Source: Chloroflexota bacterium (GTDB lineage Bacteria; Chloroflexota; Dehalococcoidia; DSTF01; JACRBR01). Taken from it: a DNA stretch of 14,187 nucleotides. Below, one piece after another: positions 1 to 6,957 of this stretch. A model generated the notes under the pieces. That model saw only the letters and a program-made list of their open reading frames with translations, did no database searches and was not told the DNA's origin. Both the position numbers and the translations under genes were made by a program. The DNA is taken from NCBI GenBank assembly GCA_025355835.1, contig JANXYW010000245.1:1-14187 (forward strand), in the 5' to 3' direction. Each line of letters opens with the position of its first letter. Position 1 is the first letter of the stretch.

Positions 1-615
1 CTCATGCCCGGCGAAGAAGCCGGCATCAAGAGCGCCACCATCGAAGTCACCGGCGAGCACGCGTACGGCTACCTCAAGAGCGAGCGCGGCGTCCATCGCC
101 TCGTCCGCCTGTCGCCGTTCGACTCCGAGAACCGCCGCCACACGTCGTTCGCGCTCGTCGAGGTAATGCCGGAGGCGAACGACGCCGCCGAGGTGAAGAT
201 CAACCCCGACGATATTCGCGTCGATGTCTACCGCGCCAGCGGCCACGGCGGCCAGAACGTGCAGAAGAACTCCACCGCGATTCGCATCACGCATCTGCCG
301 AGCGGCATCGTCGTCACCTGCCAGAACGAACGCTCGCAGGGCCGCAACCGCGAGTCCGCCCTGCGCGTGCTCGAAGCGCGTCTCATCCAGCTCGAGTTAC
401 AGAAGCACGCCGAAGAGCAGGCGAAGATCAAAGGCGAGCACGTCAGCGCCGGCTGGAGCAATCAGATCCGCAGCTACGTGCTGCACCCGTACAAGATGGT
501 GAAGGATCACCGCACCGGCTACGAAACCAGCAACGCCGCCGCGGTCCTCGACGGAGATCTCGATGACGCGATCAAGGCGTACTTGAAGACGACAGTAGGA
601 GCCTCTGATGCCTAA
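1..615 (+). CDS. prfB: Peptide chain release factor 2 (5' end outside window)
   Basis: This is the C-terminal 204 residues of class I release factor RF2, which recognises UAA and UGA stop codons and triggers peptidyl-tRNA hydrolysis on the ribosome. The frame is open to the first base, so the gene starts upstream. The GGQ hydrolysis loop is at nt 247-255 in the context ASGHGGQNVQKNSTAIRITH; the residue before GGQ is His, where Ala is more usual. The C-terminal run SYVLHPYKMVKDHRTGYET and the ending AVLDGDLDDAIKAYL are RF2-type rather than RF1-type. The stop TAA lies inside the start of the next gene (8-bp overlap), suggesting translational coupling. The usual prfB programmed-frameshift region would be upstream and cannot be checked. 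Confidence 0.95.
   Translation, partial: LMPGEEAGIKSATIEVTGEHAYGYLKSERGVHRLVRLSPFDSENRRHTSFALVEVMPEANDAAEVKINPDDIRVDVYRASGHGGQNVQKNSTAIRITHLPSGIVVTCQNERSQGRNRESALRVLEARLIQLELQKHAEEQAKIKGEHVSAGWSNQIRSYVLHPYKMVKDHRTGYETSNAAAVLDGDLDDAIKAYLKTTVGASDA
597..601 (+). promoter_or_regulatory. Shine-Dalgarno for the peptidase gene, inside prfB
   Basis: AGGAG lies 6 nt before the ATG at 608 and inside the last codons of prfB. It supports the overlapping start of the metalloprotease gene. Confidence 0.7.
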
Positions 616-1900
616 GTTCGTGTTGACCAGCCTCGCCGCGCTCGTCGCCATCGTCGCGTCCGCTGCGGCGTCGCCGGCAACGACGCGCGCTCAGCAACCG
701 ATCGCGGTGATCTCCGACCAGACGCAGAATCAGTTTCCGCGCGGCGTTTCGTTCTCGATCACGTTCTCTGCGCCCGCCGCCGTGAAGGAAGTGCGGATCC
801 AGTACCACCTCGCGCCCGACGGTACGGGCGCGACCGCGGTCGCATCATGCACCGGCAGCACAACGATCACGTGCACGTACTCGCTGATCAGCGGCAACGG
901 CATTTCGATCATTCCCGGCGCCGAGATCACGTACCACTGGGACATCGAAGATGCGGCCGGCGACAAGCTCTCGACCGACGACAAGCTCTACGTCCACGAG
1001 GACACGCGCTTCAAATTCGCGACGCTGACGCAGGACAACGTCACGCTGCACTACCACGCCGGCAGCGAGTCGCAGGCCCGCGCCGTCCTCGACGCCACGG
1101 TGCAAACGCTGCAGAAGGTCGGAGCGCTCGAGCGCGTGCAGGTCGCGTTTCCGGTGAAGGTCTATCTCTACACCACTGCCGATGAGATGCAGCCCGCCAT
1201 CGCGCCGGGAGGCTCCGGTCGCGGCGTCCAGATTCTTGGCGAGGTCGTCTACTCCGACACCGCCATGGTGTCGTCCGACGTCTCGACGCTCGACATCGTT
1301 CGCCACGAAGTCGCGCACATCGTCACGCGCGAAGCTACGAAAGGCCCGTTCGGCATTGCGCCGTGGATGAACGAAGGCATCTCCGTCTATTCGCAGTCGC
1401 ACCCGCTCGAGAATCACGCCGATGCGTTGCAGAGCGGCATCGACCGCGACAGGGTGCTCTCGTTCAAGGAGCTCAACTCATCCGCGTCGGGCTCGATCGC
1501 CAGCACCGTCGGCCTCTACTACGGCCAGGCCGGCTCGATCATCAAATTCCTCGTCGACACGTACGGTGCCGACAAGTTCGCCGACATGATCAAAGTCTTC
1601 AAAGATGGCACGACGCCCGACAAAGCGTTCCAGACGGTATACGGCCTCGACCAGCTCGGCATCGAGAACGCCTGGCGCGCCTCCGTGGGTCTCGCCGCTC
1701 GCACCGCCTCGGCGTCTCCAACGCCGCAATCCACACAAGAAGCCCGCGCCGCCTCCACCTCCGCCGCAAACACACCAGCATCGTCCTCATCAAGCGACAG
1801 CGGCACCCCCGTCGCAACAATCGCCATCATCGTCGCGCTAGCCGCGCTCCTGCTAGCCGCCGTAGTCGGCGCCGCCACCGTCGTCATGCGTCGGCTGTAG
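608..1900 (+). CDS. Membrane-anchored peptidase MA-like zinc metalloprotease
   Basis: A 430-residue exported metalloprotease of the peptidase MA-like (gluzincin) group. Visible parts: a signal peptide (about residues 1-28, hydrophobic core LAALVAIVASAAA); a beta-rich N-terminal domain (about 30-130); the zinc motif HEVAH at 233-237, followed by the downstream glutamate in WMNEG (Glu 256); a Ser/Thr/Ala/Pro-rich linker (about 366-398); and a C-terminal membrane helix (about 402-426) ending in RRL. The predicted topology is an outward-facing catalytic domain tethered by the C-terminal helix. The ATG is fixed by AGGAG 6 nt upstream and overlaps the prfB stop. Substrate is unknown; the prfB linkage suggests co-transcription but gives no functional clue. 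The family call is firm from HExxH...E; the role is not. Confidence 0.85.
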   Translation: MPKFVLTSLAALVAIVASAAASPATTRAQQPIAVISDQTQNQFPRGVSFSITFSAPAAVKEVRIQYHLAPDGTGATAVASCTGSTTITCTYSLISGNGISIIPGAEITYHWDIEDAAGDKLSTDDKLYVHEDTRFKFATLTQDNVTLHYHAGSESQARAVLDATVQTLQKVGALERVQVAFPVKVYLYTTADEMQPAIAPGGSGRGVQILGEVVYSDTAMVSSDVSTLDIVRHEVAHIVTREATKGPFGIAPWMNEGISVYSQSHPLENHADALQSGIDRDRVLSFKELNSSASGSIASTVGLYYGQAGSIIKFLVDTYGADKFADMIKVFKDGTTPDKAFQTVYGLDQLGIENAWRASVGLAARTASASPTPQSTQEARAASTSAANTPASSSSSDSGTPVATIAIIVALAALLLAAVVGAATVVMRRL

Positions 1901-1926
1901 GGCGAACGCAGCACATCCCATGTGAG

Positions 1927-1945
1927 CGCGGGCGTTCAGCCCGCG
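1927..1945. repeat. CGCGGGC/GCCCGCG hairpin repeat, possible terminator
   Basis: A perfect 7-bp stem (CGCGGGC, loop GTTCA, GCCCGCG) lies 27 bp after the peptidase stop. No T-run follows, so intrinsic termination is uncertain. The same element with loop TTTCCA and similar flanks (AG before, TGCGG after) recurs at 12388-12407, marking it as a dispersed repeat. The rest of the 154-bp gap to the methyltransferase stop contains a short 9-nt period run (ATCCGTGAA, ATCCGCGAA, ATCCGTGGT) near 2018-2045. Confidence 0.55.
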
Positions 1946-2054
1946 TCGTGCGGCGCAAAAGTGGCACAGGCGCCCTCGGCTGTGAATCCGGCAGCGCCGG
2001 ATCGTCCCCAAACCCATCCGTGAAATCCGCGAAATCCGTGGTTCTCCGCGCGCC

Positions 2055-2876
2055 TCACACAACCGCGACGAAACACCCAGCCGTCTTCGACACACGGAAC
2101 ACGCCCTCGCGAGCGATGATCGCCTCGATCGCCGCCCGCATGGCGCGCAGCAGCGGCTCGCGATGGCTCCCGTCCGCTGGTCGATCTTCGATCCCATCGA
2201 TGGGACCCGACGCGTAATACCGCAAAGCCGATGCTGCGTCGGGAAACACCAGCGCATCCGCCCGCGTGAACACCTCAGCCGCGGGAAGGACCGATCGCAC
2301 GAGTGGCAGGTCATCGAGCGTGAATGCCGCCGCGTCGTGGGAGCTGGTCGTGTACCCGAGCTTCGCCGCAGCCGCTCGATGCAGCGCGTCGAACTCGCGG
2401 TAGTTGTCAGCGCCGTTCGTCGCCATGATGACGCGGCCGCCCGGCTTCACCACCCGCAGCAGCTCACGCAGCGCCGCGCGCTGATCCGCCACGTGATACA
2501 GCATGTGATTCGCCATCACGCGATCGAAGTGCGCGTCGCGAAACGGCAGCGCCTGCGCGTCGACCGATAGCGCAGCGATCGTGTAGCCGTCCGCTGCCGC
2601 TTGAGCGAGCGCCGTCCGCAGCATGCCGCGCGATGCGTCGCCCGCCACGATCCGCGCACCAGCGTCGGCGAGAGCCGGATGGTACACGCCGGATCCACAG
2701 CCGACGTCGAGCAGCAATTGTCCCCGCGCCGCATCAACGTGTTGCAGCAGCCACGACGCAAACGCATCGCTCGTGCGCTCGCTGTACTGCGCGTGCGTGG
2801 CGATGCGGATCTGCAGCTTCTCAGCGTCGTCGTACTGGTAGCGAAGGTATGCGGCATCGACCGGTCGTTCGCTCAT
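2055..2876 (-). CDS. Class I SAM-dependent methyltransferase
   Basis: A 273-residue Rossmann-fold methyltransferase of the UbiE/Methyltransf_11 type. Motif I is LLLDVGCGSG (residues 54-63), the acidic strand-2 motif is GDAS (about 79-82), VDAQALPF (about 105-112) is the motif II region, and LRVVKPGGRVIMAT is the post-motif strand. A second, variable half (about 155-273) would bind the acceptor, which is unknown. The ATG at 2876 was chosen because it is the first ATG and lies 7 bp after the stop of the upstream gene; a GTG further up (2915) would overlap that gene. It is probably the second gene of an operon with the GT-C protein, so lipid-linked or cell-envelope glycan modification is possible, but that is inference only. 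Confidence 0.85.
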   Translation of the reverse strand: MSERPVDAAYLRYQYDDAEKLQIRIATHAQYSERTSDAFASWLLQHVDAARGQLLLDVGCGSGVYHPALADAGARIVAGDASRGMLRTALAQAAADGYTIAALSVDAQALPFRDAHFDRVMANHMLYHVADQRAALRELLRVVKPGGRVIMATNGADNYREFDALHRAAAAKLGYTTSSHDAAAFTLDDLPLVRSVLPAAEVFTRADALVFPDAASALRYYASGPIDGIEDRPADGSHREPLLRAMRAAIEAIIAREGVFRVSKTAGCFVAVV

Positions 2877-2883
2877 CGCCCGC

Positions 2884-4422
2884 TCACCGATCCGTCCGCG
2901 CCGTCCCCGATGCACCCGACGGCGTCCGCCCCAGATCGATCACGGTGCCCCCGATGACGCCCAATCGATACTTGTACAGTGCCGCCATGCTGAGACCTGC
3001 GTCCTGCGTGTAGAAGAACGTCGCGTTCCGTTTCTTGAACGTCTCGTAGTCGGCGAAATCCAACAGCCAAACGAACGTCCGCTGATGCGCAATATCCTCG
3101 GCCTTGCCCTTGTCCGTCAACTGGCTAATCGATTTCGTATCTTTTTCGAGAATGCCGAGCTTTAGCTTGTCGCGATTCAGCACCGCGAACTGCGGATACA
3201 GGAAACCGATGCTGATCACCGCGTTGTCCGGCAAGTCGTGATTCTGGATGTCGCGCGTGTACTTCAGCTGCGCGTTCTGCGTATCGCGATTCGAAAGCAG
3301 CATTCCCTGCCCAAGCCGCAGCTTCGTCACCGATGCCAGGCTTACGGCATGATTCGTCGTCGTCAGGTCGGCGAAGTTGGCCATCAACATCATCGCCAGC
3401 GTGCCCGCCAGCACCCAGCGCGAGAAGTAGCGCCCAATCAACAAGAACGCAAACGGGAACAGCGGGATCAGATACGCCGCCTCGTGCGGCAAACGGCTGA
3501 ACACAAACAGCACGCCGCCGACCGCCAGCACCCACGTCATCACCTGCTTGTCGCGCAGGAAGTCTCGCGGCAGCTTCGCCAGCCGCGGCAGCGACAACAG
3601 TACGCCCAGCCCGATGCCCACCGTACCGATCAGCCCGAACGAATCCTTCGCCAGCAACCGGATCACCGTCCGCACGCCTATCTTCGCGTCGTAGAAGTTG
3701 AGGAACCCGGGCCCGTACGTCCAGATGACCGGCACGAATGCGATCATCGGCACGGCGATCGCCCACACGAGAAAGTCGCGCAGTTCGTCGGCGCGATCGT
3801 CCCGCACCAAGTACACCACAAACGGTAAGAACATCACCGCCGACGGCAGCCGCGAACCGATCGCCAGCCCCAGCATGATGCCCGCGAACCCCGCCTCTTC
3901 CGTGATCAGGAAGTAGTACGCACCCATGATGAACGTCAGCGCCCACGCGTAGTCCATCGTGTTCATGCTGTTGATCCACAGAAGCGGCTGGAACGCGAAC
4001 CCCACCACCAGCAGCCCGCGATTCGGCAGCTTCAGCTCGCGCACGATGTTCGCGAAGAACCACAACCCCAGCAGCGACACAGCGATCGTCAGCGAGTTGG
4101 TGGCGACCCACCCGCCCTTCACGACGAGCGCGTACGACAGCTCCGGAACCGGATACCCCGGCAGCCGGGACGGATAGAACTCGTGGTGATCCCACAGCCA
4201 GTACCCGGACAGCGCGATGCGCCAAGCATCCGGCTTCGTCCCGTACCCGTTGTCGATGAACGGCGCCCGGCTCGCAATAAACGCCAGCGCCAGCGCCAAA
4301 AACGCCCACGGCCGCGAAAGATCAAACTCGAAGAACCGCGCCACTCCGTGCGGCGTCGGACCGCTCGCGGCGGCCTCGCCAGCATCGTCCGGCCGCGATT
4401 CCACAGCATCGAAAAACGTCAT
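2884..4422 (-). CDS. GT-C fold polytopic glycosyltransferase-like membrane protein
   Basis: A 512-residue protein with about ten hydrophobic segments between residues 39 and 400 and a soluble C-terminal region (about 400-512). The first extracytoplasmic loop carries APFIDNGYGTKPDAWR (acidic residues D57 and D65) and the YPSRLPGYPVPE motif (about 83-94). Both are typical of the dolichyl-phosphate-mannose/ArnT-like GT-C superfamily, which transfers sugars from polyprenyl-phosphate donors outside the membrane. Acceptor and sugar cannot be read from sequence. The ATG at 4422 is the first ATG; an in-frame GTG at 4467 would add 15 residues. No strong Shine-Dalgarno is seen for either. Stop TGA. The methyltransferase follows after 7 bp on the same strand. 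Confidence 0.75.
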   Translation of the reverse strand: MTFFDAVESRPDDAGEAAASGPTPHGVARFFEFDLSRPWAFLALALAFIASRAPFIDNGYGTKPDAWRIALSGYWLWDHHEFYPSRLPGYPVPELSYALVVKGGWVATNSLTIAVSLLGLWFFANIVRELKLPNRGLLVVGFAFQPLLWINSMNTMDYAWALTFIMGAYYFLITEEAGFAGIMLGLAIGSRLPSAVMFLPFVVYLVRDDRADELRDFLVWAIAVPMIAFVPVIWTYGPGFLNFYDAKIGVRTVIRLLAKDSFGLIGTVGIGLGVLLSLPRLAKLPRDFLRDKQVMTWVLAVGGVLFVFSRLPHEAAYLIPLFPFAFLLIGRYFSRWVLAGTLAMMLMANFADLTTTNHAVSLASVTKLRLGQGMLLSNRDTQNAQLKYTRDIQNHDLPDNAVISIGFLYPQFAVLNRDKLKLGILEKDTKSISQLTDKGKAEDIAHQRTFVWLLDFADYETFKKRNATFFYTQDAGLSMAALYKYRLGVIGGTVIDLGRTPSGASGTARTDR

Positions 4423-4888
4423 CCGCTGCCCATGCCCCACACCAGCGCGCGCCAAGCCAGCGCGCACGTACCAACCAAGAAGACTCGCTCATCGAGCAAG
4501 CGATCGATGTCCCTACTGTACTGTGACAAGCCGCCTGCAACCATGACGCGACTGATGGTATGGAGGCGCGACGCAGCGCGTTCTGAGGCCGTATGGACGC
4601 AGCTTTAGCTCCGTCCCCCGTCGAGGACCACCGCCCGTTCGTGCGCCAACCCCCGAACGAAGACCTTTGTACATGGATGGAGGGTGGTCGCCACGGGCGA
4701 AAAGTGAGGCGCGCACAGAGCAAAGGTGCTCGGCGAAGCCAAGCTGCACCCCAGATCCGAGAGCCCTCTCCACATCGTGGAGAGGGCGCGCCCGACGGGT
4801 GCGGTGAGGTGCCGCGTTAGCACCTCAAATCCGCATCCGACCCCCCAAGAACCCCTGTGGCTCTGTGGTTCACCCAACCCGCGGTGAC
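4423..4888. other. Intergenic region without a credible gene
   Basis: 466 bp between two minus-strand genes. It holds a repeat palindrome (4764-4786), a 6-bp inverted repeat CGTTCG/CGAACG (4636-4659), a short direct repeat (GTATGGA...CGCAGC, near 4558 and 4591), and a 9-nt period run CCCTGTGGCTCTGTGGTTC (about 4852-4871). Open frames here show no family features and are low-complexity or Arg-rich. No tRNA-like fold was recognised. Confidence 0.6.
4764..4813. repeat. REP-like palindrome, copy 1 (CCCTCTCCAC / GTGGAGAGGG)
   Basis: A 10-bp inverted repeat, CCCTCTCCAC with spacer ATC and then GTGGAGAGGG (4764-4786), is followed by a GC-rich spacer and the tail GGTGAGGTGC. The same palindrome and tail occur at 9682-9731 and 9836-9885. 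Such elements are dispersed, non-coding repeats in many GC-rich bacteria. Confidence 0.8.
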
Positions 4889-5482
4889 CTACACCCGCAG
4901 CTTCTGCCACACCGCCACCACGCGCTGCACCGCCGTGAAGTGCGAAATCACCGCCAGCGCCCAAAGCGCCCACAACACCACACCGTGCCCGATCACCAAC
5001 GCCACACCGAGCAAGATCACGCGCTCAGCGCGCGTGAACAGCCCCTCGCGTAGCGTCAGTCCTTCACCCTCGGCGCGCGCGCGCGCATAGCTCACCATGA
5101 TCGACCCGACGACCGCCGCGTAACACAGCACGATCTCCTGCGTGTGCCCGCCGATCTGCGTGTAGTGAAACAGCACGCCGCCCAGCACCGCTGCTTCCGA
5201 CACGCGATCGAGCACCGAGTCGAACACCGCGCCGAACTTCGTCACGGTGCCGGTCTTCCGCGCCAACGCGCCATCGAGCAGATCCAGCGCGCTGAAGATC
5301 AACATCACCACGCCCGCCCACAGGAAGTGACCGCCCGCCGCCAACGCCCCGGCTGCAACATTCCCTGCGAACCCGAACGCCGAGATCATGTTCGGCGTTA
5401 CGCCGATCTTCGCCAGCGGCGCTACGATCGGATCCGTCACGCGCGTCGAGATCTTGTGCGGAACAATCGTGAACGAAGGCAT
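4889..5482 (-). CDS. CDP-alcohol phosphatidyltransferase, probably inositol-phosphate type
   Basis: A 197-residue integral membrane enzyme that transfers a phosphatidyl group from a CDP-lipid to an alcohol during phospholipid synthesis. The full family signature D-x2-DG-x2-AR-x8-G-x3-D-x3-D is intact: D67, D70, G71, A74, R75, G84, D88, D92. About five or six membrane helices are visible. SYARARAEGEG at 131-141 resembles the corresponding segment of phosphatidylinositol-phosphate and archaetidylinositol-phosphate synthases, so inositol phosphate is my preferred acceptor; glycerol-phosphate (PgsA-type) remains possible. The ATG at 5482 gives the normal family length. There is no Shine-Dalgarno upstream, and a TACGAT box (minus strand, 5494-5499) sits close enough for a near-leaderless transcript. 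Stop TAG. Divergent from the selenoprotein gene. Confidence 0.85.
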   Translation of the reverse strand: MPSFTIVPHKISTRVTDPIVAPLAKIGVTPNMISAFGFAGNVAAGALAAGGHFLWAGVVMLIFSALDLLDGALARKTGTVTKFGAVFDSVLDRVSEAAVLGGVLFHYTQIGGHTQEIVLCYAAVVGSIMVSYARARAEGEGLTLREGLFTRAERVILLGVALVIGHGVVLWALWALAVISHFTAVQRVVAVWQKLRV

Positions 5483-5498
5483 CGTTGTCTCGAATCGT

Positions 5499-5618
5499 AA
5501 CTACCAGCTACCCGGCACGATGCACCATACACTCACCGCCTTCGCCGCGCGACAAAGACGGCTCCGCCAACAAGGGCCGATCCGCCTTCGAACTACATGC
5601 CACAAACTACGAGCTACA
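5499..5618. repeat. Seven-nt period AACTACA-type runs (two clusters)
   Basis: In the gap between divergent genes, AACTACC then AGCTACC occurs at 5499-5512. At 5591-5618 four consecutive heptamers read AACTACA, TGCCACA, AACTACG, AGCTACA. The same period and core recur at 6923-6957. These look like decayed microsatellite-like tandem repeats and not regulatory sites. Confidence 0.55.
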
Positions 5619-5632
5619 AAATCCCTCCCGCC

Positions 5633-5662
5633 TTGCCCCGCGCGATACCGTCGCGCTAGGCT
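5633..5662 (+). promoter_or_regulatory. Possible leaderless promoter of the selenoprotein gene
   Basis: TTGCCC (5633-5638), 18 bp, TAGGCT (5657-5662), then only 5 nt to the ATG at 5668. With no Shine-Dalgarno before that ATG, a leaderless transcript starting at or next to the A of ATG is plausible. Both boxes match consensus only partly. Confidence 0.3.
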
Positions 5663-5667
5663 CTCCC

Positions 5668-6849
5668 ATGCCAGTCACGATTCTCTACACCGAATCAGAC
5701 GCCGTCGTCGACGACGCAGCGATCGAAGGCGCCGATCTCTGGCTCCGCCTCGACGATCTCACGCGAGCCAGCGGCTGGCAGCTGAAGCCCGCAGGCGCGT
5801 GCCTCGGCGACGTTTGTGTGCCGATCCCGGACGCGCGCCGCGACCGTTTCGTGCGAGGCGAATCCGGTCCCGACGCGCGCTTCAATCTCGCCGAGCTAGC
5901 GCGCCTGCGCGAGATGCCGTCCCTTTACGACGAGCCGACGCAAACATGGTGTTTCGCCGACGGTGCGAGCACGCGTGCGCAGCGGATGGCATCGCTTCAG
6001 GCGCCCAACTTCACGCTGCCCGATCTCACCGGCAAGATGCACTCGCTCACCGACTATCGCGGCCAGAAAATCTTCATGATCGCCTGGGCCTCGTGGTGAG
6101 GCTGCCGCTTTGAACTGCCCGTGTGGCAGTCGCTATCCGAAGAACTGAAACATCACGGACTCACGGTCATCACCGTCGCGCTCGATACCGGCGGCGCCGA
6201 CGCCGCGCGCCCGTTCATCGAGCGTGCGCACGCCACGCACCCGTCGCTGATCGATCGCCGCCACGCCGTCGCCGATCTCTATCAGTTCGTCAACGTCCCC
6301 AACGCCGTCTGGATCGACGAACAGGGCGTCATCGTCCGCCCCGCACACGCGCCGGCGGCGACCGCCAGCATGGCGAACATGATTGGCCTCGGCGCCGACG
6401 ACTATCTAAACGCCGTCCGCGACTGGGCCGCGCACGGCACCGACAGTCGCTTCGTCCCAACGCCCGAACGCCGCCGTACCTCTCAGCACGATATAGACAG
6501 CGCGGACGTGACCGCGGCGCTCAACTTTCGTCTCGGCGAATACCTCGTCGAACACGGCGAGCAGGAAGCCGGCCGCTCGTACCTCAATGAAGCAGTCCGT
6601 CTCCGCCCCGAAAGCTGGGCGTACCGCCGCCAGGCGTGGGCGATCTACGAGCCGCCTGAAAAGAACGGCGCGCTCTGGTACGAAGCCACGGTGCAGCATC
6701 CCGTCCTGCCGGACGAACCCTACTACGCGCCCGTCGATCTCGATGGCGATGCCGCTGTTGTCGATCCCGCCCAAACCGCGCGCAACCAGCGCCAAATCTT
6801 CGAGTCCACCTTTGGTCGCGCCTTCGCCAAGAAGGACGACGCGCCGTAA
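5668..6849 (+). CDS. Selenocysteine-containing redoxin (thioredoxin fold) with C-terminal TPR-like region
   Basis: A single frame of 393 residues if the in-frame TGA at 6097-6099 is read as selenocysteine (Sec144). Regions: an N-terminal part (1-105) with Cys45, Cys50 and Cys95; a thioredoxin/AhpC-TSA-like domain (about 110-225) beginning QAPNFTLPDLTGKMHSL, active site MIAWASW-Sec-GCRFELPVW (Sec144, Cys146), then a probable cis-Pro at VNVPNAVWID (Pro211); and a helical TPR-like tail (about 280-325, LGEYLVEHGEQEAGRSYLNEA). The TGA replaces the nucleophilic Cys of a WCGCR-type motif, coding continues unbroken in frame after it, and a SECIS hairpin follows. Nearby genes use TGA as a stop, so a changed genetic code is excluded. 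Predicted role: a cytoplasmic thiol/peroxide redox enzyme; no signal peptide is seen. The ATG at 5668 is the first ATG. Final stop TAA. Standard gene calling would split it at 6099 and 6121. Confidence 0.85.
6114..6130 (+). promoter_or_regulatory. Bacterial SECIS-type hairpin
   Basis: A perfect 6-bp stem ACTGCC / GGCAGT encloses the 5-nt loop CGUGU and starts 14 nt after the TGA. The loop carries G at its second position followed by U; that G (6121) is separated from the UGA by 21 nt. This fits the known bacterial SECIS pattern: a short stem just downstream of UGA inside the coding region, with an apical-loop G among the first two bases, bound by SelB. An alternative pairing of CTGCC at 6102-6106 with GGCAG would give a longer loop. 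Confidence 0.75.
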
Positions 6850-6891
6850 GCCGCGGCGGCCGCGTCCCAACGCATTGGATCTCGAATGCGG

Positions 6892-6918
6892 AGAGCCGGC
6901 CCCGAAGGGGCCGGCTCT
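6892..6918. terminator. Strong hairpin between convergent genes, likely bidirectional terminator
   Basis: AGAGCCGGCCCC, loop GAA, GGGGCCGGCTCT: a perfect 12-bp stem placed 42 bp after the selenoprotein stop and 35 bp after the stop of the convergent minus-strand gene. There is no T-run on either side, so it may act with Rho, as an RNA 3'-end block, or be a repeat. Confidence 0.6.
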
Positions 6919-6922
6919 GATG

Positions 6923-6957
6923 AACTGCAAACTGCAAACTAAGAACTACAAACTCAC
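6923..6957. repeat. Five AACTNNN heptamers in tandem
   Basis: Consecutive heptamers AACTGCA, AACTGCA, AACTAAG, AACTACA, AACTCAC. The last one overlaps the stop codon (TGA, minus strand) of the molybdopterin protein gene. Same family as 5591-5618. Confidence 0.6.

Noticed and set aside
4593..4973. Open frames on both strands in the gap around 4764
   Set aside because: Arg/Pro-rich translations with SPHRGEG-like strings derive from the REP-like palindrome; no start signals or family features.
6097..6099. Nonsense mutation, pseudogene or two separate genes at the TGA
   Set aside because: The break sits exactly at the catalytic Cys position, coding quality is unchanged on both sides, the second half has no start signals and begins mid-domain, and a SECIS-like hairpin follows. 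A sequencing error of TGC to TGA remains formally possible.
6892..6918. Classical Rho-independent terminator with U-tract
   Set aside because: The 12-bp hairpin is strong but neither strand has a T-run after it, so it is listed only as a likely bidirectional terminator.
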